Assembly (NCBI GenBank): GCA_029207755.1
Contig: JARCOQ010000012.1
Coordinates: forward strand, 22,493,740-22,557,739
DNA from: Chamaea fasciata
Taxonomy: Eukaryota > Chordata > Aves > Passeriformes > Sylviidae
Direction: 5' to 3'
DNA: 64,000 nucleotides
Position numbers and translations under genes: made by a program. Each line of letters begins with the position of its first letter. Position 1 is the stretch's first letter. Shown here in pieces: positions 46,241-60,276 of this stretch. Below the pieces are notes generated by a model, which did no database searches, had not been told where the DNA came from, and saw only the letters and a list, made by a program, of their open reading frames with translations.

Positions 46241-49200
46241 AAAAAAAAAAGGAACCCCTTCTTCAGTTTCCTCTCACCCACCTTAATTATTAACTCCATG
46301 CTGCAGATCAGGGTTACCTTGTTAGGTGCTTAATGAGGCTGAGAGGACCCACATGCTGTGGCCAGTTAAGGAGTTCTATCCAAATTACCTAAACATTCTT
46401 CTTCCCTACCTGAAGGCAATCTTGCATTACAGGACAATCAGAATGTCCTTCAATATGAGGGCAATCCAAAGAGTTTGCGTCAGGAGATTGATAAACTCCA
46501 TCTCAATGAGACTGATAAACTTAGATTTATAAATGGTATTCTCCTCCTCTTAGGAGGTCCCAGAGTTGCTGGATATGCTGCTCTTCAGTTCTGGTGGGAA
46601 TGGCTCAACCTCTTCAGTTTCTGGTGCATGAACAATCAGATTAAGAGACATTCAGATTAAAAACAAGTTGCAATTTTCTATTCTTTGCATTAGTAGACAA
46701 AGAGTTTTTTTTCGTGAAGAAATTGACAGCATGAAAATAGCTCCTATTTTATATGACACTGTAGAAGCACAAGTGTGTGAGCTGCAGAAAAGTGAGTGCT
46801 GTTCTGAAAAAGGCTTGTTCATGGAAGTGATGGAGCACTGAAAGGAATTAAAGGGGGGAAATGGTGCTCCAGGGTTACTAGAGCACTGTCAAACCCCTGC
46901 ACAGCACAGTGGGATCTGTGGTCTGTGCTGGACAGAATGACCTTACAGGGAAAGACTTGGGGAAAATCCCGTCCAGCAGGACCGGAGTCCCAGGGCTCTG
47001 AACAGCAGCTCCTGGAGGGGACCAAGAACAACTCCCAGAGCAGGAATTCACTCTAGCCCAGCCATGTAAGGTCCCCTGAGCAGAGGCTGGCAGGAGTGGC
47101 TGAATTCCAGCAGGTCACCAGCGAGGGAGGGTTGGCTGAATGAGAGAGCCAAGGAATGATGAGACATTGTGGGAGCCTTGAACCTCAGCTGCCTAAAGCA
47201 CGAGCAGTGCAATGACAGCTTGCTGAGACTGCAACAAATATCAGTCTAAAAAAGGTGCCTGCTTTCTCTTCAGAGCTCCTGTGCTCTAATGTCAGCATGG
47301 ACTTCTTGTGGGTATCGTAACTGGAAAGAGTAAAACAGCTGAGATGAGCCTCAGCTGACAGTCAGTGTGGATCTTCTGCAGAGAAGCTGTGAATTTAGGA
47401 TGACCTGTTGCCTCAAAACAAAGTTTAGATCTGTGTTACCTCTGAGAAGGAGTTCTTCACCTGCCCTGTCAAAGTTATAAACCCATGAACTTCACAATAT
47501 ATCCTAAATATAATTGTACTGGCAAAATGCCCTGTTAGAATGGCAATGGGAAGTGGATACTTTTTTGATTGTTTTAGTTATTTCTGTTTTTTTAAAAACT
47601 CAAAATGCCCGCTGTCCTGAAGCTTGAGGAAAACCATGAAAATGGGAAAAGCTTCAAATCTCTGCATGTATCAAACAGTTCAAATCCTCATTCTTGACTT
47701 GTGCATCACAAGGTCCTTTTGAGGGGTCCCAGTGAGGGTGGTGGTGGTGTCTTTAACTGTGCTACAGAGATGTGGGCTCCTGACCTGGGGAAGGGAGGGT
47801 CCTGCCTTCCACTGCAAGCTGGAAATGGAACGTGATTTGGAGTCAGGTGTTTATGGTTTGATGGCTTCTCTGGGTTGGTTTTTGGTTGTTTGTGTATGGT
47901 TTTTGTTTCTTTTTGATGGGGTTGGTTTGTTTTAAACCTCTTTTAGCTGCTGAAGATGAAGGACAGATTGCAATGCTTGGCCAAGGAAGGTATGAACTCT
48001 CTGCAACAACAAAATCCTGTTTGAACTCCTCCTGCCTTCTGGATGGCTCCTGCATCGGGATTAATTGGTGAAATGTGCTGGAAATGTTAACAAGGGTGAT
48101 CACTGTGTTTATTTGGGCTACATTTACAGCTTTAGAATGTTCAGCCAGCACATGCTGACCTGCTGCAATTTCTTCTCAACAGCACCTAGAGCAGGGACTT
48201 TCACTGTGATGTCCTTGTGCTGACAGCACATGAGACAAGAAATACCCTGCTGTTTGTATTATTACCATAATTAATGGATTCATATGTACTGTGTCATTTG
48301 TTAATACTATCCTGTTAAATCCTTCTGGGAATGAGATCACAGATTTTTCTAAGTAGCAGCTGCTGCAGAGTTTCCTGAAACCCCAGATTTCAGGCTAGGC
48401 CAAGGAAGGCAGGGCTGAGGATACAAACTGATGCCTGGTTGCAACAATATGAGCTAACAATACCTGAGCCTGCGGCCTTGAGAAGGTGTGGGCAGCCCTG
48501 GTGATTCAGGGAGTGCTGAGGGAGTTCAGTGAGCTCTGTGGTTCAGAAAGGAAACTCACTGCTCCTGCTCCCCTCCTGAGTCCTTTGGGGATAAACCCTG
48601 CCTGGAGACAGGCTGGAGACAGCCCAACAAGGTGTGTATTCCCCATGTTGCCCTTTATCAGTGTTCCATTACCCAAAAGCTCTGCAAAGAGAACCATGAA
48701 CATGTCACCCCTAGAAAAATCTCTGTGACTGAGAAAAAAAAAGGAATGAACAACAACTGATGCATTAGTTTACATCTGTCAAGGTGATTACTGATTGAAT
48801 GATGGTTTTATTTCCTCTGATTAATTTAGTACAAGATTCCTTCTTTTATTCTTTCTCTGCCCATGGGGCGGATATTCCTGATGAAGCACATGTTCCCTAG
48901 AATGTTTTTTGCTATTACTCCTCTCTCCAAACAAGTCCTCCTCACCAGCAGCTCCTGAGTCATTGCAGGAGGAATCAATACAGTGTCTGGTTCAATTACC
49001 TGGTGCATGGGCTCAGTTATCTGCTCATGTCCCAGTTACTCCCAGAGATGAAATTACAGAGCAGCAGCCACTTCACTGAGAAAGGATTCCAAGGGAGCAG
49101 GATGTCCCCAGGATAAGCTGGGGGAAGGCTGGTCCTGGGGCAGGCAATGTAGGTGCAGAATGATCATGGTGTGAGACCACATTAATTACTCATCCATGCA

Positions 49201-51494
49201 TGCATCTGTAAGTTAGGAACATATCTTTAATTATTATTTGCCATCTTATTTAATTAGATTTGAATTACACTTTTTTTTTTTTGTTATGGTTGCATTTTTT
49301 CAGTGAAGTTTTAATCTCTCTTGAAATTTTGGAAAATTGTTTTTATTCTTAGTAGTAGTTCCCCTAAACTTTAAAAGCAACTTTCAGCAGAGAAATCAAA
49401 TTTAAAGGTTTTATTTACTCTATGAACACTGTCCTTTGGGTTCTGACTCAAGATAATTCAATATGAGCACATCTGTGTCTCCTACAAATGTGTACAGATC
49501 TACATTATCACAAATAGTTGCTGTGGTATGATCCCTAATCAAGACTAATACAAAATCAGTTTGTCTAATGTCGGCCTTATTTTGCCTTTAATGAAGAGCT
49601 CTTCTAATTCTTGTAGGCAATTTCTGCTGATAAAATTAAGGGTTTTTTTTCCACTGTGACCTAGCAGAATGCAGCCGGATTTTCAAGTTTCCATAACGCG
49701 GTAGGACAGATGCTGTTAAGGCTTGTTTTATTTCCATTTGTTGGATGCCAGTTTGCCTGTGGGAGAGAGAGGGGGCTGCTGGCCCAGTCCTTCCCTCTGC
49801 CAGGACAAAACATCCTGGAGGAGTGTGCTGGGAGCAGAGGTGTCCCCACAGAGCTCTGGGGCTGCAGGTGCCCTTTCTCCTGGGGAGTATGGAACAGACC
49901 ACTGTGGTTTCCTGTATAACCAGTCAAATGGCTTTTGCTGGCTTGCAGGAGGAAAATCTCCGGGCTTATTTCGCATTGTCAGCTCTCCTGTTCAACAGCT
50001 CCCCACACAGCGGGAGGAGGTGTCCCTTGCTGGACTACACTAAAGGACTTTATCACCTGCAGAGCCAACAGAGCTTTTTCTGTCCCAGTCGAACAGAGGA
50101 TGTACCAGGAACTTGGCATCCAAGTACTCTCTGCCTTTTCAGAAGGAAGGGATGGGGATGAGATGAGTGCCCTGGAGCAGCCCGGCACCAACCCACACTG
50201 GATCCACGAGGATGTTTAGCTGATGAGACAAGGCAGTTGCTCAAGCAACATACAATAACCTAAATGTGCAGGATTTTAGCACATGGAGAGTTTTTTGGCT
50301 TGTTCACTCCTGAAATCCCACCCTGGCCTCTCTTAGGGTGCAGTGTGGTGGGGACAGGCTGCTGTGCAGGCTCTGGCAGGGCTGCAGGGACAGGGGGGCA
50401 CTGATGGCACCAGGAACGACAGTCCCCCTTGTGTGAGTGGGGCTCTGACTGGAGGCACTTCCCAAGGGATCGTCCTTTTGGCTCATGACTTAGCTCTGCT
50501 CTTCCCTGGATTGCCTTGGGATTTAATTTAAACCCCAATGGCCCTTTCTGTGGCACATGATCTCTGTCACGCTCTGTGTTCAGTCACATCCTATTCATGC
50601 ACATTTTTCCTGCACTTGCTGTGACCTGTGAAGAGCGATGAATTACCAGCATGCTGTTTCCTTAAGCTGAGCAATTACTTTGAATGAATATTACATGGGT
50701 TATGTGAAGTTAGAAAGTGGGAATAAAGAGACCTGCTATGGAAACGGGGGTTTTTTCCACTTTTCTTTTTTTGATGCTTTCATCTCTTCTGCAGTGGGGA
50801 TTACTGTGCTATTTATTCTTTATGGTGAAAATATGACAGTTATGTCTGTTAGATTTTACATATTTTTCTTTATATTCCTTAAAAAAATGAGAAATGTAAA
50901 TGACATTCCTGTACAATCTTTGGGTAGTTTGTTTTTATTGTGATGATGTCTCCTTTCTCCAGGCAACAAAAATTAAGATGTTGCATTATGCCCATATCAC
51001 TCATGCATTTTTTTTTTTTTTCAGGTAAACTGTCTGTCCTTCTTGTAAGCTCACATTGCAGAGTATTTGCAGGATGGGGGTTCTGTAGAACTTTGCAAAG
51101 CCCTGCTGCCTACAGTCTCCAGGGTGGTATTTAGAACAAGAAAACATTTAAAGCCCAACAGAAACTTGTGGATTGACCTCTCTGTATTTTATTGAAGTGA
51201 TTGATCTATTTTATATTTTCATTGACTGATCTCTGTGTTTCTGCACCAATTACTCACTTCTTCATGTTTCTGCTGTGCTGTATAAAATATTCCCAGTACT
51301 GAGAATCAGCAGTCCTTCAGCAGTGTGTGCAAAAGAGCTGCCTGAGAAGCTCAGGGATGCACACTTTATCCTCTTGGTATTAAACAAGTTATAAAACAAG
51401 AAGGAGAAATGCATCTGTGCACTGCTGACACTGAGCCAGCAGTTTCAGTCTGAGAGGAGGAGAGAGAACAGTGGTATTTGTAATCCAGTGCTAA

Positions 51495-52139
51495 ATGCAA
51501 ATAAGTTCTGCGTCTCTTTCTTCGGGAGATTGCTTCCCTGAGTCACCGGGGTTCATTTACATTCGGGTGACATCTACAAGAATTTTGCCAACACAGCTTA
51601 TTACTGCAAACATTGTGTCAGTTCTGACATTTCCCTTTGCCGGAGAATCCCCAGAATGGCTCTGTTTGTTCCTGGTGGCAGACGTGGAGTCACACAGGGA
51701 GCGGTGCCAGCCTCAGCCGCGCCTGCATCCCGCCGAGCTGCACTCCCCGAGCTCTGCCTCCACAACCCTTCATGGCCCGGTGGAACAGGAGCCTTTCCAA
51801 AGCCGTTTTACTCTGGAAGCAGGATCGGCACCTGGAGCTGGCTCCTGCAGCAGCCACGGGCAGGTCCCAGGCCTTTTTCTGGGGCAGAGGCACAAACACG
51901 TCACCACAAGGATGACAGAGCTCCCTACGGCACCAAGCAGCTCCAACGCCAAACAGGAATTCAGATTAATCCAGCACTCCTGGGGCCAGACAACTGAATC
52001 CATGGACAAGAAAGGTTGTTATTATCCCTGTAGCTGCACTGAAAGGGTGCTGAATTCCCAGACTCTATTTCCAGTCTACCTCCCAACAAGTGTGTGTTAC
52101 AAAGGTGGGGAAGGAGCCAGTGCCAGGAGCGTTACCTGA
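51495..52139 (+). other. 214-codon open frame in a GC-richer patch, unrecognised
   Basis: The longest unexplained open frame in the right half of the window. It covers a patch (about 51640-51960) with more CpG than its surroundings. The translation has no recognisable domain, no signal peptide and a Ser/Pro/His-rich composition, and its N-terminal part looks like translated intron. No clear splice structure was seen. It is most likely noncoding, but the patch could be an exon of a noncoding transcript or a regulatory element. Confidence 0.2.
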
Positions 52140-55100
52140 GTGAGATCCTCAACTCTTTGGTCCTCCTTTCCTACATCCTGCTTTGTGCATTTCCCTTGGC
52201 CATCCCACGTAAAGGATTGAGGCAGTTCCACTTCCCTCCTCAGGGAGGGCGTCCTCAGGGTTTCCTTCATTTGTAAACATCATTTACAGGTTCTGTGAAT
52301 TGCTCTTGTTAATGGGAGTCGTCAATGATGCTCAGTTAGAGATATCAGAATATTTTCTTGTCTACCATTCCATATACTTTTCTCCTGCCCTGTTTATGTA
52401 TTTATATGTAATATGCATTTATTTGTCACTCTCCTCTGGGGAACAAAGCCTACAAACACGTCTCTTGCTATGCAATGATGGGAACAAGTCTCTTCTGGAC
52501 GCCACTCAAATGAAACCAGCCACATTATTTCAGTTATGACTCAAGGCAGATTTGAATTTAGGATTTCAAGGAGGTGTTATGCCCCCTGGCCCTGCTGGCT
52601 GTTTTCTCTTCACTCTGCTCACTCTGTATTTTTCATCTTATTCTCAGTTCTACAGCATACAGTGTTTTCCACTAACTCACATTTCATAAAGATAATGTGC
52701 CAAAAACTGGAGTCTGCTATTTTTAATAAAGATACTGAAGCTGGGCCTCAGTTGAGGAAGGTGCTTATGTGCATAGTTTGTGCTCTGTAAACGCATCCCT
52801 GATTTTATTCCTACAAAATTTCCCAATTCAGGAGGCACTGAGATTCATGTTCTAAAACTGTCACTGTTCCACCCCTTTAGACTGTGGGAGAGGGTTTTGC
52901 CTTGCTGATGGGCTTGTCTTGTTTTCAAAGTTTGTATGTTAGAAGTGTTAAAATCAAAATTACCAGAGTGTTTGAAAGCGCTTTTGCTGGAATTCTTAGA
53001 TTCATGTAACAGAAGGAAAAGGCATAGCAAGGCAACTCCTTTAACAAGAACAGTTTCTTGGCTGTGTTTGTGGGTTTATGGAGCAGCCTTTGCAGGCTGC
53101 CTTGATAGAAACTTTTAAACCATGGTTTCTCCCCTGAAAAAGGGCAGCCATTCAGAGAAATATGTTAATGTATTTCAAAATATAAGAATACTACTGATCA
53201 TTTCTCACTATGAAACAGAACTGATCATTCTTTATATCCTGTTAGATAATTTACTGTTGTTAAATGTGTCTTGAAAATGGCTGTATTTAGCAGAACTGAG
53301 CATTTTCTAAATTCATGGGACAAGGGGAATCAGCATCACAGTGCCTGTCCCATTTCAGGAGGAGCTGGCACTGCAATCTTTCCTTGTCCCTGCTCCTCCC
53401 CCTGTGTTAAGGCTCCTGGTTTCCCTCAGCCAATGTCAGAGCTTCCAGGGGGGAGGCAAAGGGGCCACAGCCCTGCAAGTTTGTCTCTCTTGCTTCCTTT
53501 GGACCAGAACTCTGTGCTCAGAGTTGTTATTTCCTAAGCCCTCTATTCCTTTTAGCCTCTGAAAAGATAAGCCGTCAAATCAGAGATGCAAAAACAGATA
53601 AAAGTTCTGCTCCAATTAACAGTTACTCGAGGGCTATTGCAATTATGTCCTTTGTTCATTTCTGCTTACACAAATTGGTAGTGTGTCAGTGGGATTTTCT
53701 GTATCAGGCAAGATCAACAAATACTGACCCTCAGCAGGCAGTAAAATACTCATTAAATAAAGTCCAATGCCAGCAAATAAAAGAGGAAGAATATGCTGAA
53801 TACACAAAACTACTGGAAAAATCAGTCTTCCAAATGAATCCTTAGAAAGGATAAATAAAAGTTGTAAAAGAAAAAGACGTTGTTGTCATTAGTTGTCATT
53901 GATAATCTAGACTAAAGTAATCTAAGAAATTTATAACCAGCCCAACAGCAGGATTTTTGTAGGCATTTTGTTGTGGCAGGGAAACAGTAGATGGTGATTT
54001 CCACAGCAATCTAAATTCTCACACTGAACACTGATAAATGTTGTGAATGCTCCAAAGAACTGAAACCTGTCTGGAGGTCACAGCCTGTGACTATGCAAGT
54101 GAAAAAGAAATAAGAGTTACAATTGTATTCAGAACTTAACTGCCTGACAAAGACTGCCTAAACTATCAGTACAACACACAATGTGACACCTTAAGAGGCC
54201 AGAACTGGTCAGCGAGTTTATAAGAACTGATTTATTAATTTGCCCCCAAACTGGATGCTGGTTGGGTTGTTTTTTACCTTCTCCCATCCCTTATATTTTT
54301 CTTTGGGATGTTTGAGTATTTTTCCTAATAGAGAAGATTGTATAATAAAGATATTCCTGAATATAAGGAATATAATTTTGTTGCTTCAGAGAAGTGCTAG
54401 AGTACTATGATAAATCAATTTGCCAAGCTGACAAGTACAGTTACATTCATTTGCTGAGTGAAGAAGTGAAGCTAAAGGAAGCAGAAATGACTTCTCAGAA
54501 GGAAAATGGCAGGCACAGGGCAGTCTGGGCCTCTTGAGTTGGGATTCTTTGCCGTCAGTGCCTCTGAGAACCCTCCCATTTGTGTATCCTTCAGTGGTTC
54601 CTTAAAACTAGGTTTTCCCATCTCTGTCAGTGGTGTGTGACAGTATCCCACAGATTAATAGCAAAGAGTCCCCTACTTCTGGAAACTTTGGAGCTTGATT
54701 CAGGAATTTCTTGCTCTCCCATTTGGACAGTAAGAAGAGCCTGGATGCACCTGCAGGGAGGTTGAACCTCTCTGAAATGCCCCTCCTGAGTGCCTGCCTG
54801 TCTCTGACAGTCTGGAGAAGGTCTGTGTGCCTTCCCTGGAACTGCTGGCAAGGACTGGGAGACGCCTGGGCACAAATTTGTAAGAGAGCTGTGAAATTGC
54901 AAATTCCTTTTCTTCAGCTGTGCCAGCTCTAAAAGGGCGTGCAATGAAATGAACGGAAACACAGAATGCAGTCATTAGGTTAACATTTAATGTTTTCAGT
55001 ATTTAATATTTCAAGTTCTGCTATGTTTATGCAATAGATGTTTCAATAACAGTACCATGCCTCTCTTGAAATCAGCTTTTCAGACAAGAACTGTCCAAAA

Positions 55101-55197
55101 CCCAAGTTTGGACAGTGTTCAAATATATTTTCCTCAACAGTCTCCTGTTTGTTTTTTGGTTCTGTTTACCATCCTGGTGGACTCCAGGCAGGATTAC

Positions 55198-55464
55198 CTA
55201 GAAAGGACTTTCCATGGGCAGAATTATATACATGATTCTCTATAAAGCTGCTGGAGAGGGACGGAGGATGGAGGTTATTAATCCCTAAAGCCTGAGGTGC
55301 TGCCCAGAGAGGCACTCTGGGGGCTTGGCTGTGGAGATGCTGCGCTTGGAACAAACAGAAACCTACTGTTAATTTGAGCTTTAAGTAAAATCTGCATGAC
55401 AGAATCATTCTAAACTTTTGTGCAGTGTTTAATTATTAATAAAATGAGAAGTGTCAAGTTACAT
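55198..55464. repeat. Direct repeat copy A (about 267 bp)
   Basis: Shares long stretches with 56529-56781 in the same orientation: 'gactttccatgggcagaatt', 'cctgaggtgctgcccagaga', 'tgggggcttggctgtggaga', 'gagctttaagtaaaatct' and 'tcaagttacat'. Small indels and substitutions separate the copies. I do not recognise it as a named repeat family. Confidence 0.88.
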
Positions 55465-56528
55465 AAAAGAATTTCTTTGAGATTAAAGCCTCCACTCATG
55501 TAACCCTTGGGACTGGAGCAATGATTACACAGGTTGTGATTCTCTTTGGCTTCAGTGGGGCAAATTCGTTGGTTCCCATGAAAATGTATGTTTAAACCTG
55601 AAGCAGAATTTTACCCTTTCAATCTACTTTCTCATGGTCTCAGGCAAGTCTCTAGAGAAAATACAGCTTAAAAAAAAGGAGATAGGTAAACTGAGACACT
55701 AAAAGGCAGCTCAAATCTTCGTGTGCTTTAGCTTCATGCTAAATGAGTGGTGCAGGAGGAGACAAAGGGGAGATGAAGGCAAGAATATCTTAAGTGCTAC
55801 AGGTCAGCACCACTTTTCCAAGAGTATTTTCTGAGATATGTCTGGCTAACCCTTGAGCAAAGGTCATACATTTGATTTCCCTTTCCAGCCAGGGAAATTT
55901 TAGCTTGTTTTCTCAACTGGAACAAATCCATGCATTGCTTCTCAGGGCAGCTTCCCCTGAATGCACGCAGGCCAATGCTTTTGGTAAGTCCTAGAAGTGG
56001 TTCTACTTCCCATCCAAGAGGATTTAACAGCAAAACCCACCCTCAGTTAGAAAAGAGAGCACAGGAAAGGGAAAGGGAGAGGATGAAAAATACAAGAATG
56101 TGTTTTTTTCATCTGGGGATTCTGGTTGACTGAGCCAGAAAGGAATAGGCAAATATATTCATACTTGCAATACACTTGAAACAGTTCATGATCTTTCCCA
56201 TTAGGCTGAATTTCACGGTAGGTGCACATTAAATGTAATACTTTTATGCCAGGGCTTTGCTTCCTAAATGCGAAAATTAAGCTCTCAGAGTAAGCTAGGA
56301 AGTAACAATTCTGTTTCTGAAAGCCAAGACAGCTGTGGAGGGTAAAAATGAACTAAATTCTGGGGACTTATCCTGCAGTATGAAATTTTTATTTTTTATT
56401 TTGACATTATTTTTTCTTTCCAAATTAGTCAGCATGATTATAAGAATTCATTTCCTAAGCTGCCCCTGAATTGCAGGCTAATTTATTTTTTTTTTCTTCC
56501 CCTTTCCTCCCTCCTTTATCTTTTTCAC

Positions 56529-56781
56529 CTAGAGGGGACTTTCCATAGGCAGGATTATGTATGTGATTTTCTATAAAGCTCCTGAAGAGGGATGAAGGTT
56601 ATGAATCCCAAAGGCCTGAGGTGCTGCCCAGAGAGCCAATCTGGGGGCTTGGCTGTGGAGATGCAGCTCTTAGAACAGAAACCTCCTGTTAACGTGAGCT
56701 TTAAGTAAAATCTTCACAACAGAATTAAGTTTTTCTATGCAGTGTTTAATTACTAAAAAAATGGGAAGAATCAAGTTACAT
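56529..56781. repeat. Direct repeat copy B (about 253 bp)
   Basis: Diverged second copy of 55198-55464, offset about 1.33 kb, in the same orientation and with the same order of blocks. Both copies begin CTAGA-like and end at TCAAGTTACAT. Neither encodes a protein. Confidence 0.88.
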
Positions 56782-57476
56782 TTGATATTTTCTTTCTGCA
56801 CGAAGCCCCTCCTGTGCAGAGCTGTGTGTGTTTGTGTGTGCACACATCGGCTGTTGGAATCCTCTCCATGAATCACACATGTGGCTTCTCAGCCTGTTGG
56901 CTACTGTGATGCCCTAGAGAGCCTTTCAGGAATTTTGGAGCTGTGGCAACTGATATTCTTACACAGCTATAATGCCCAGGAGCCACAACTGGGAAGTGGC
57001 ATGTGCCAGGTGCTACAAAAAGAACAAAGATTCCCTCCTCCCACATTCTTCTTGTTTGATCACCACTTGTTCAGGCTCTTCCTGCCAGGCTGGTTTGTGG
57101 CAACAGCACAGATGTTTTCCACCTTGCAGCAATATGCTGAACATATGATGGAAATCTGTCCTGGAATACAGCCTCCCTGGGAAGTCCACTCCTACTCTCA
57201 GTAGACGCTGTGGATGTTGATTTTGAGGACCTAAGTTTTTCCTCTGTTCCTTCCTTGAAAATTCACTTCATCATGGCTGGCTACAAAGCATTTTCTGCAT
57301 ATGCCTAGGTCTGAAAGGATGTGTGAAATACTGGGAATCCTCTTTGTTTTACAAGCACCATTCTGTGTGTAAGCCCTGGGGAATCTCTCTCCCTGCCTCA
57401 AACAGAACACATGGGATGTCTCTGCCATTTGTTCATTGTTCAAACAGCACTGCCAAGAGCCCCAGTGTGACCAGAC

Positions 57477-57571
57477 TGCCCACAACAGTGGTGGATCTCA
57501 GAACCCCACGGCTTCACTCCTGCCCACAACAGTGGTGGGTCTCCTCAGAACCCTGTGACTTCATTCTCACA
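57477..57571. repeat. 44-bp imperfect tandem duplication
   Basis: Two adjacent units, period 44 bp, beginning tgcccacaacagtggtgg at 57477 and 57521. They differ by a few substitutions and a 3-bp insertion. Confidence 0.85.
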
Positions 57572-60239
57572 GCTCCGGCCTGAGATTTCCATGAGTTTTG
57601 TGATAGTAAAATTGGTGTGATATGACTGAGAAAGAGTTTCCAGGTTTGGGTTTCCCCTTTCCTCAATATTTATTTCTGAACTCCTTCCTTAGCATCTCTT
57701 TTTGCTTTGCCCTTCTCATTTCTGAGATCCTGCATGGCTGATACAAAGCGATCTCTTATCCAATGCGTGTTGAGGCCTCCTGGTCACTGCTGTAGACACT
57801 GCTGAATCTGATTTTATCAATGCCAGAACAAAGGGTTTGATTCCCTCCGAGGCCCAAGAACAGGAATTCAGGATATTGGATTAGGCACTAATGTCACAGT
57901 GGGCAGGAGGTTTCTGAAAGTCATTTCCCTTTCCCTCTGTCATTAATCTGCTTCCTTGGCTGATGAGCTGCCAGCGTGTTAAGAAGCAGATCTCATGAAT
58001 ATTCCTTAGTGACAGGCCAGTCCAGAAGACCCTGCAGTGAATGCACTGTGGGCACATGTAACAGACTGAGGAACTTGGGCATTTATTTCTCTGTCTAAAG
58101 AAAAAAGCTTTTCTCAGACCAAAACCAGAACTGGACTAATAACTTTCTATGAGTATAAAGTGGGAAAGCTTTTTGTTTTCAAACCTGTACGAAGCTCAAT
58201 CTTCCATGCTTTGGGAGTCTACAATCTGAATTTATGGTTTTGTTTAAGGACCTGAATAATCACACCACAGCTGTAGTTTAAACCTGAGTACCATCAGAGA
58301 TGATCCAGTTCAAAGCAAAACCCCACCATGCTTCTGTGATTCATTTTTAAGAACTCCAGCACTGACAGGAATGCTTGACCAGTTTTCAGACTGATGAGGA
58401 AGTTTTCTTGGGGCAATAGGAAATACATCCCAGTACTTTGGTGGCTACATTGTATCCCAGTTTTCTGAGTGACTGGTCTGTTCTGTTAGTTGATAGCTGA
58501 GACTGAATTGCTGGTGTTTTTTTACAAATAAAGTTTGCACATGGTCAGCTTCCCTGGGAATCCCTGTACAGCTGTAGTCCACCAAAAATTCCATGATCTC
58601 AAAAGCTAATGACAGATTTGCTTCTGAATAAAACCAAAAAGTACCTAAGTCCTGCTTGTAGGCATTTACTGGGGGGTGAACTGTTTGTCAGAAGCACCTG
58701 AAATGGTTCTCATTTTCCAGTTTCATGTATGTTTGAAAGTCAAATTACTGCACAGAGTTTTCAATAGGGTTCCAAAAGATAAAGGAATTCTTTGGGGTGC
58801 TGCATAACCACCAGTTGCCATTACTGTTCATAACATAAAACAGTTGTGTAAATGCCATTTCAGTCTTACTGAAGGATATCTGGGTTTCTGGAAAGCCAGA
58901 GGTGGGGGAAAGAATTGGAATAAAAATTGAAATGGAGCAGACCAAAATAACACCGTAAAGCATGTTATCAGCATTGAAAGGCTTTGTGACTTTGATAAAT
59001 ATTCCAGATAATTAATTTAAGAGACAGAGCTCTGCACACTGTGTGGCTCTATCACCATCTGCCTGGCACTGTAATCAATAAATTCTATCACAAAATTGCT
59101 TTGCTAATTAGATGGAACACAGTCTGGTAGTAGCACTTGGAGGGTTCATCCGCTGGCCTGGTGAGTGCTGTGCAATATTTGTGTGTCCAATCCTTCCATG
59201 AGAAGCAGGGATTGTGATCCCAGTGGCACTTAGGGACACATCCCCCTCTGTAGAGGACAAGGTATGGGCTTCCTGTGCTCACACATTTTTAAGCTGAGGA
59301 AGTAATCTCAAACCTACTTAGTCAGGGTCAAGCTGTTAGCAAGAACAGATGCTGGTGAAGATCTTCTACCTGATAGTTTTCCCCTTTTGCTGGGGGTTAC
59401 TCTCCCTGGAATTCTTGAGGTTCACAGAAAACTTCCTGATAAGCTGCAGGGAAAATCTGAGGAGCTATTCAGCCTCCCGTTCAAATATAAAGCAGTCCTT
59501 CCTGGCTGGTGATGAAGAACTTTGACAAGGGCTGTTTTCACAGACAGCTCCAAAGGTGGAACATGGCTTTATTCTGCTAGATTTTTACAGTGTAGAAATT
59601 ATTTATTTGTAACACACTGAAAAAGGAAACATTAACCTATCTATGCACTAGTTTTACATTATGATTTATTATGAGAATTACAAACTTCCAGCCCAGCGGA
59701 AATTAATTTCAGAACATCTGCTTAGCATCCATTGAGGCACTAGCAGTCAAGGAACACCATATTGCATGGCAGAGATTTGGGCTACAGGTTTGAGTTTAAA
59801 AAAAAGCCTAAACAACAGCTGTCTTTTTCCTCCTCCTTTGCAGTTAATTCATCATAACTACAGTCAATAAGAGGTCCTGCTGCACCCTGCTAATGTGAGT
59901 CAGAAACACACAGAGCAGTGGGAGCACTGCTGGCTATCAGCACTGGGATTCAAAAAATATTGTGTCACTTTTTGTCCTTGAAGAAATGGCTATTTAGCAG
60001 AAGGTTGTAATTTCCAGTGGGAATTTGTGTGTGTGAGTGTGGGGGATGCAGATGTAGCCTCTAAACAAATGTGGGGAGATGATGGCCATAGGGTTTTAGT
60101 ACTGACACTCTCATAGCTGTAACTTTATAGAGTGCCGCACTTGCCTGTGGTTAAAAAAGAAAGTTTAAAGTCACTTAAAGCCATTTATCAAACGATTTTT
60201 AGGGTGTTGAAGTAATAACATGAAAGTAAATTTCATCTG

Positions 60240-60240
<1 letters not shown>

Positions 60241-60276
<36 letters not shown>
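60241..60276. repeat. (CTAT)9 microsatellite
   Basis: Nine uninterrupted CTAT units on +. No gene is nearby. Confidence 0.95.
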
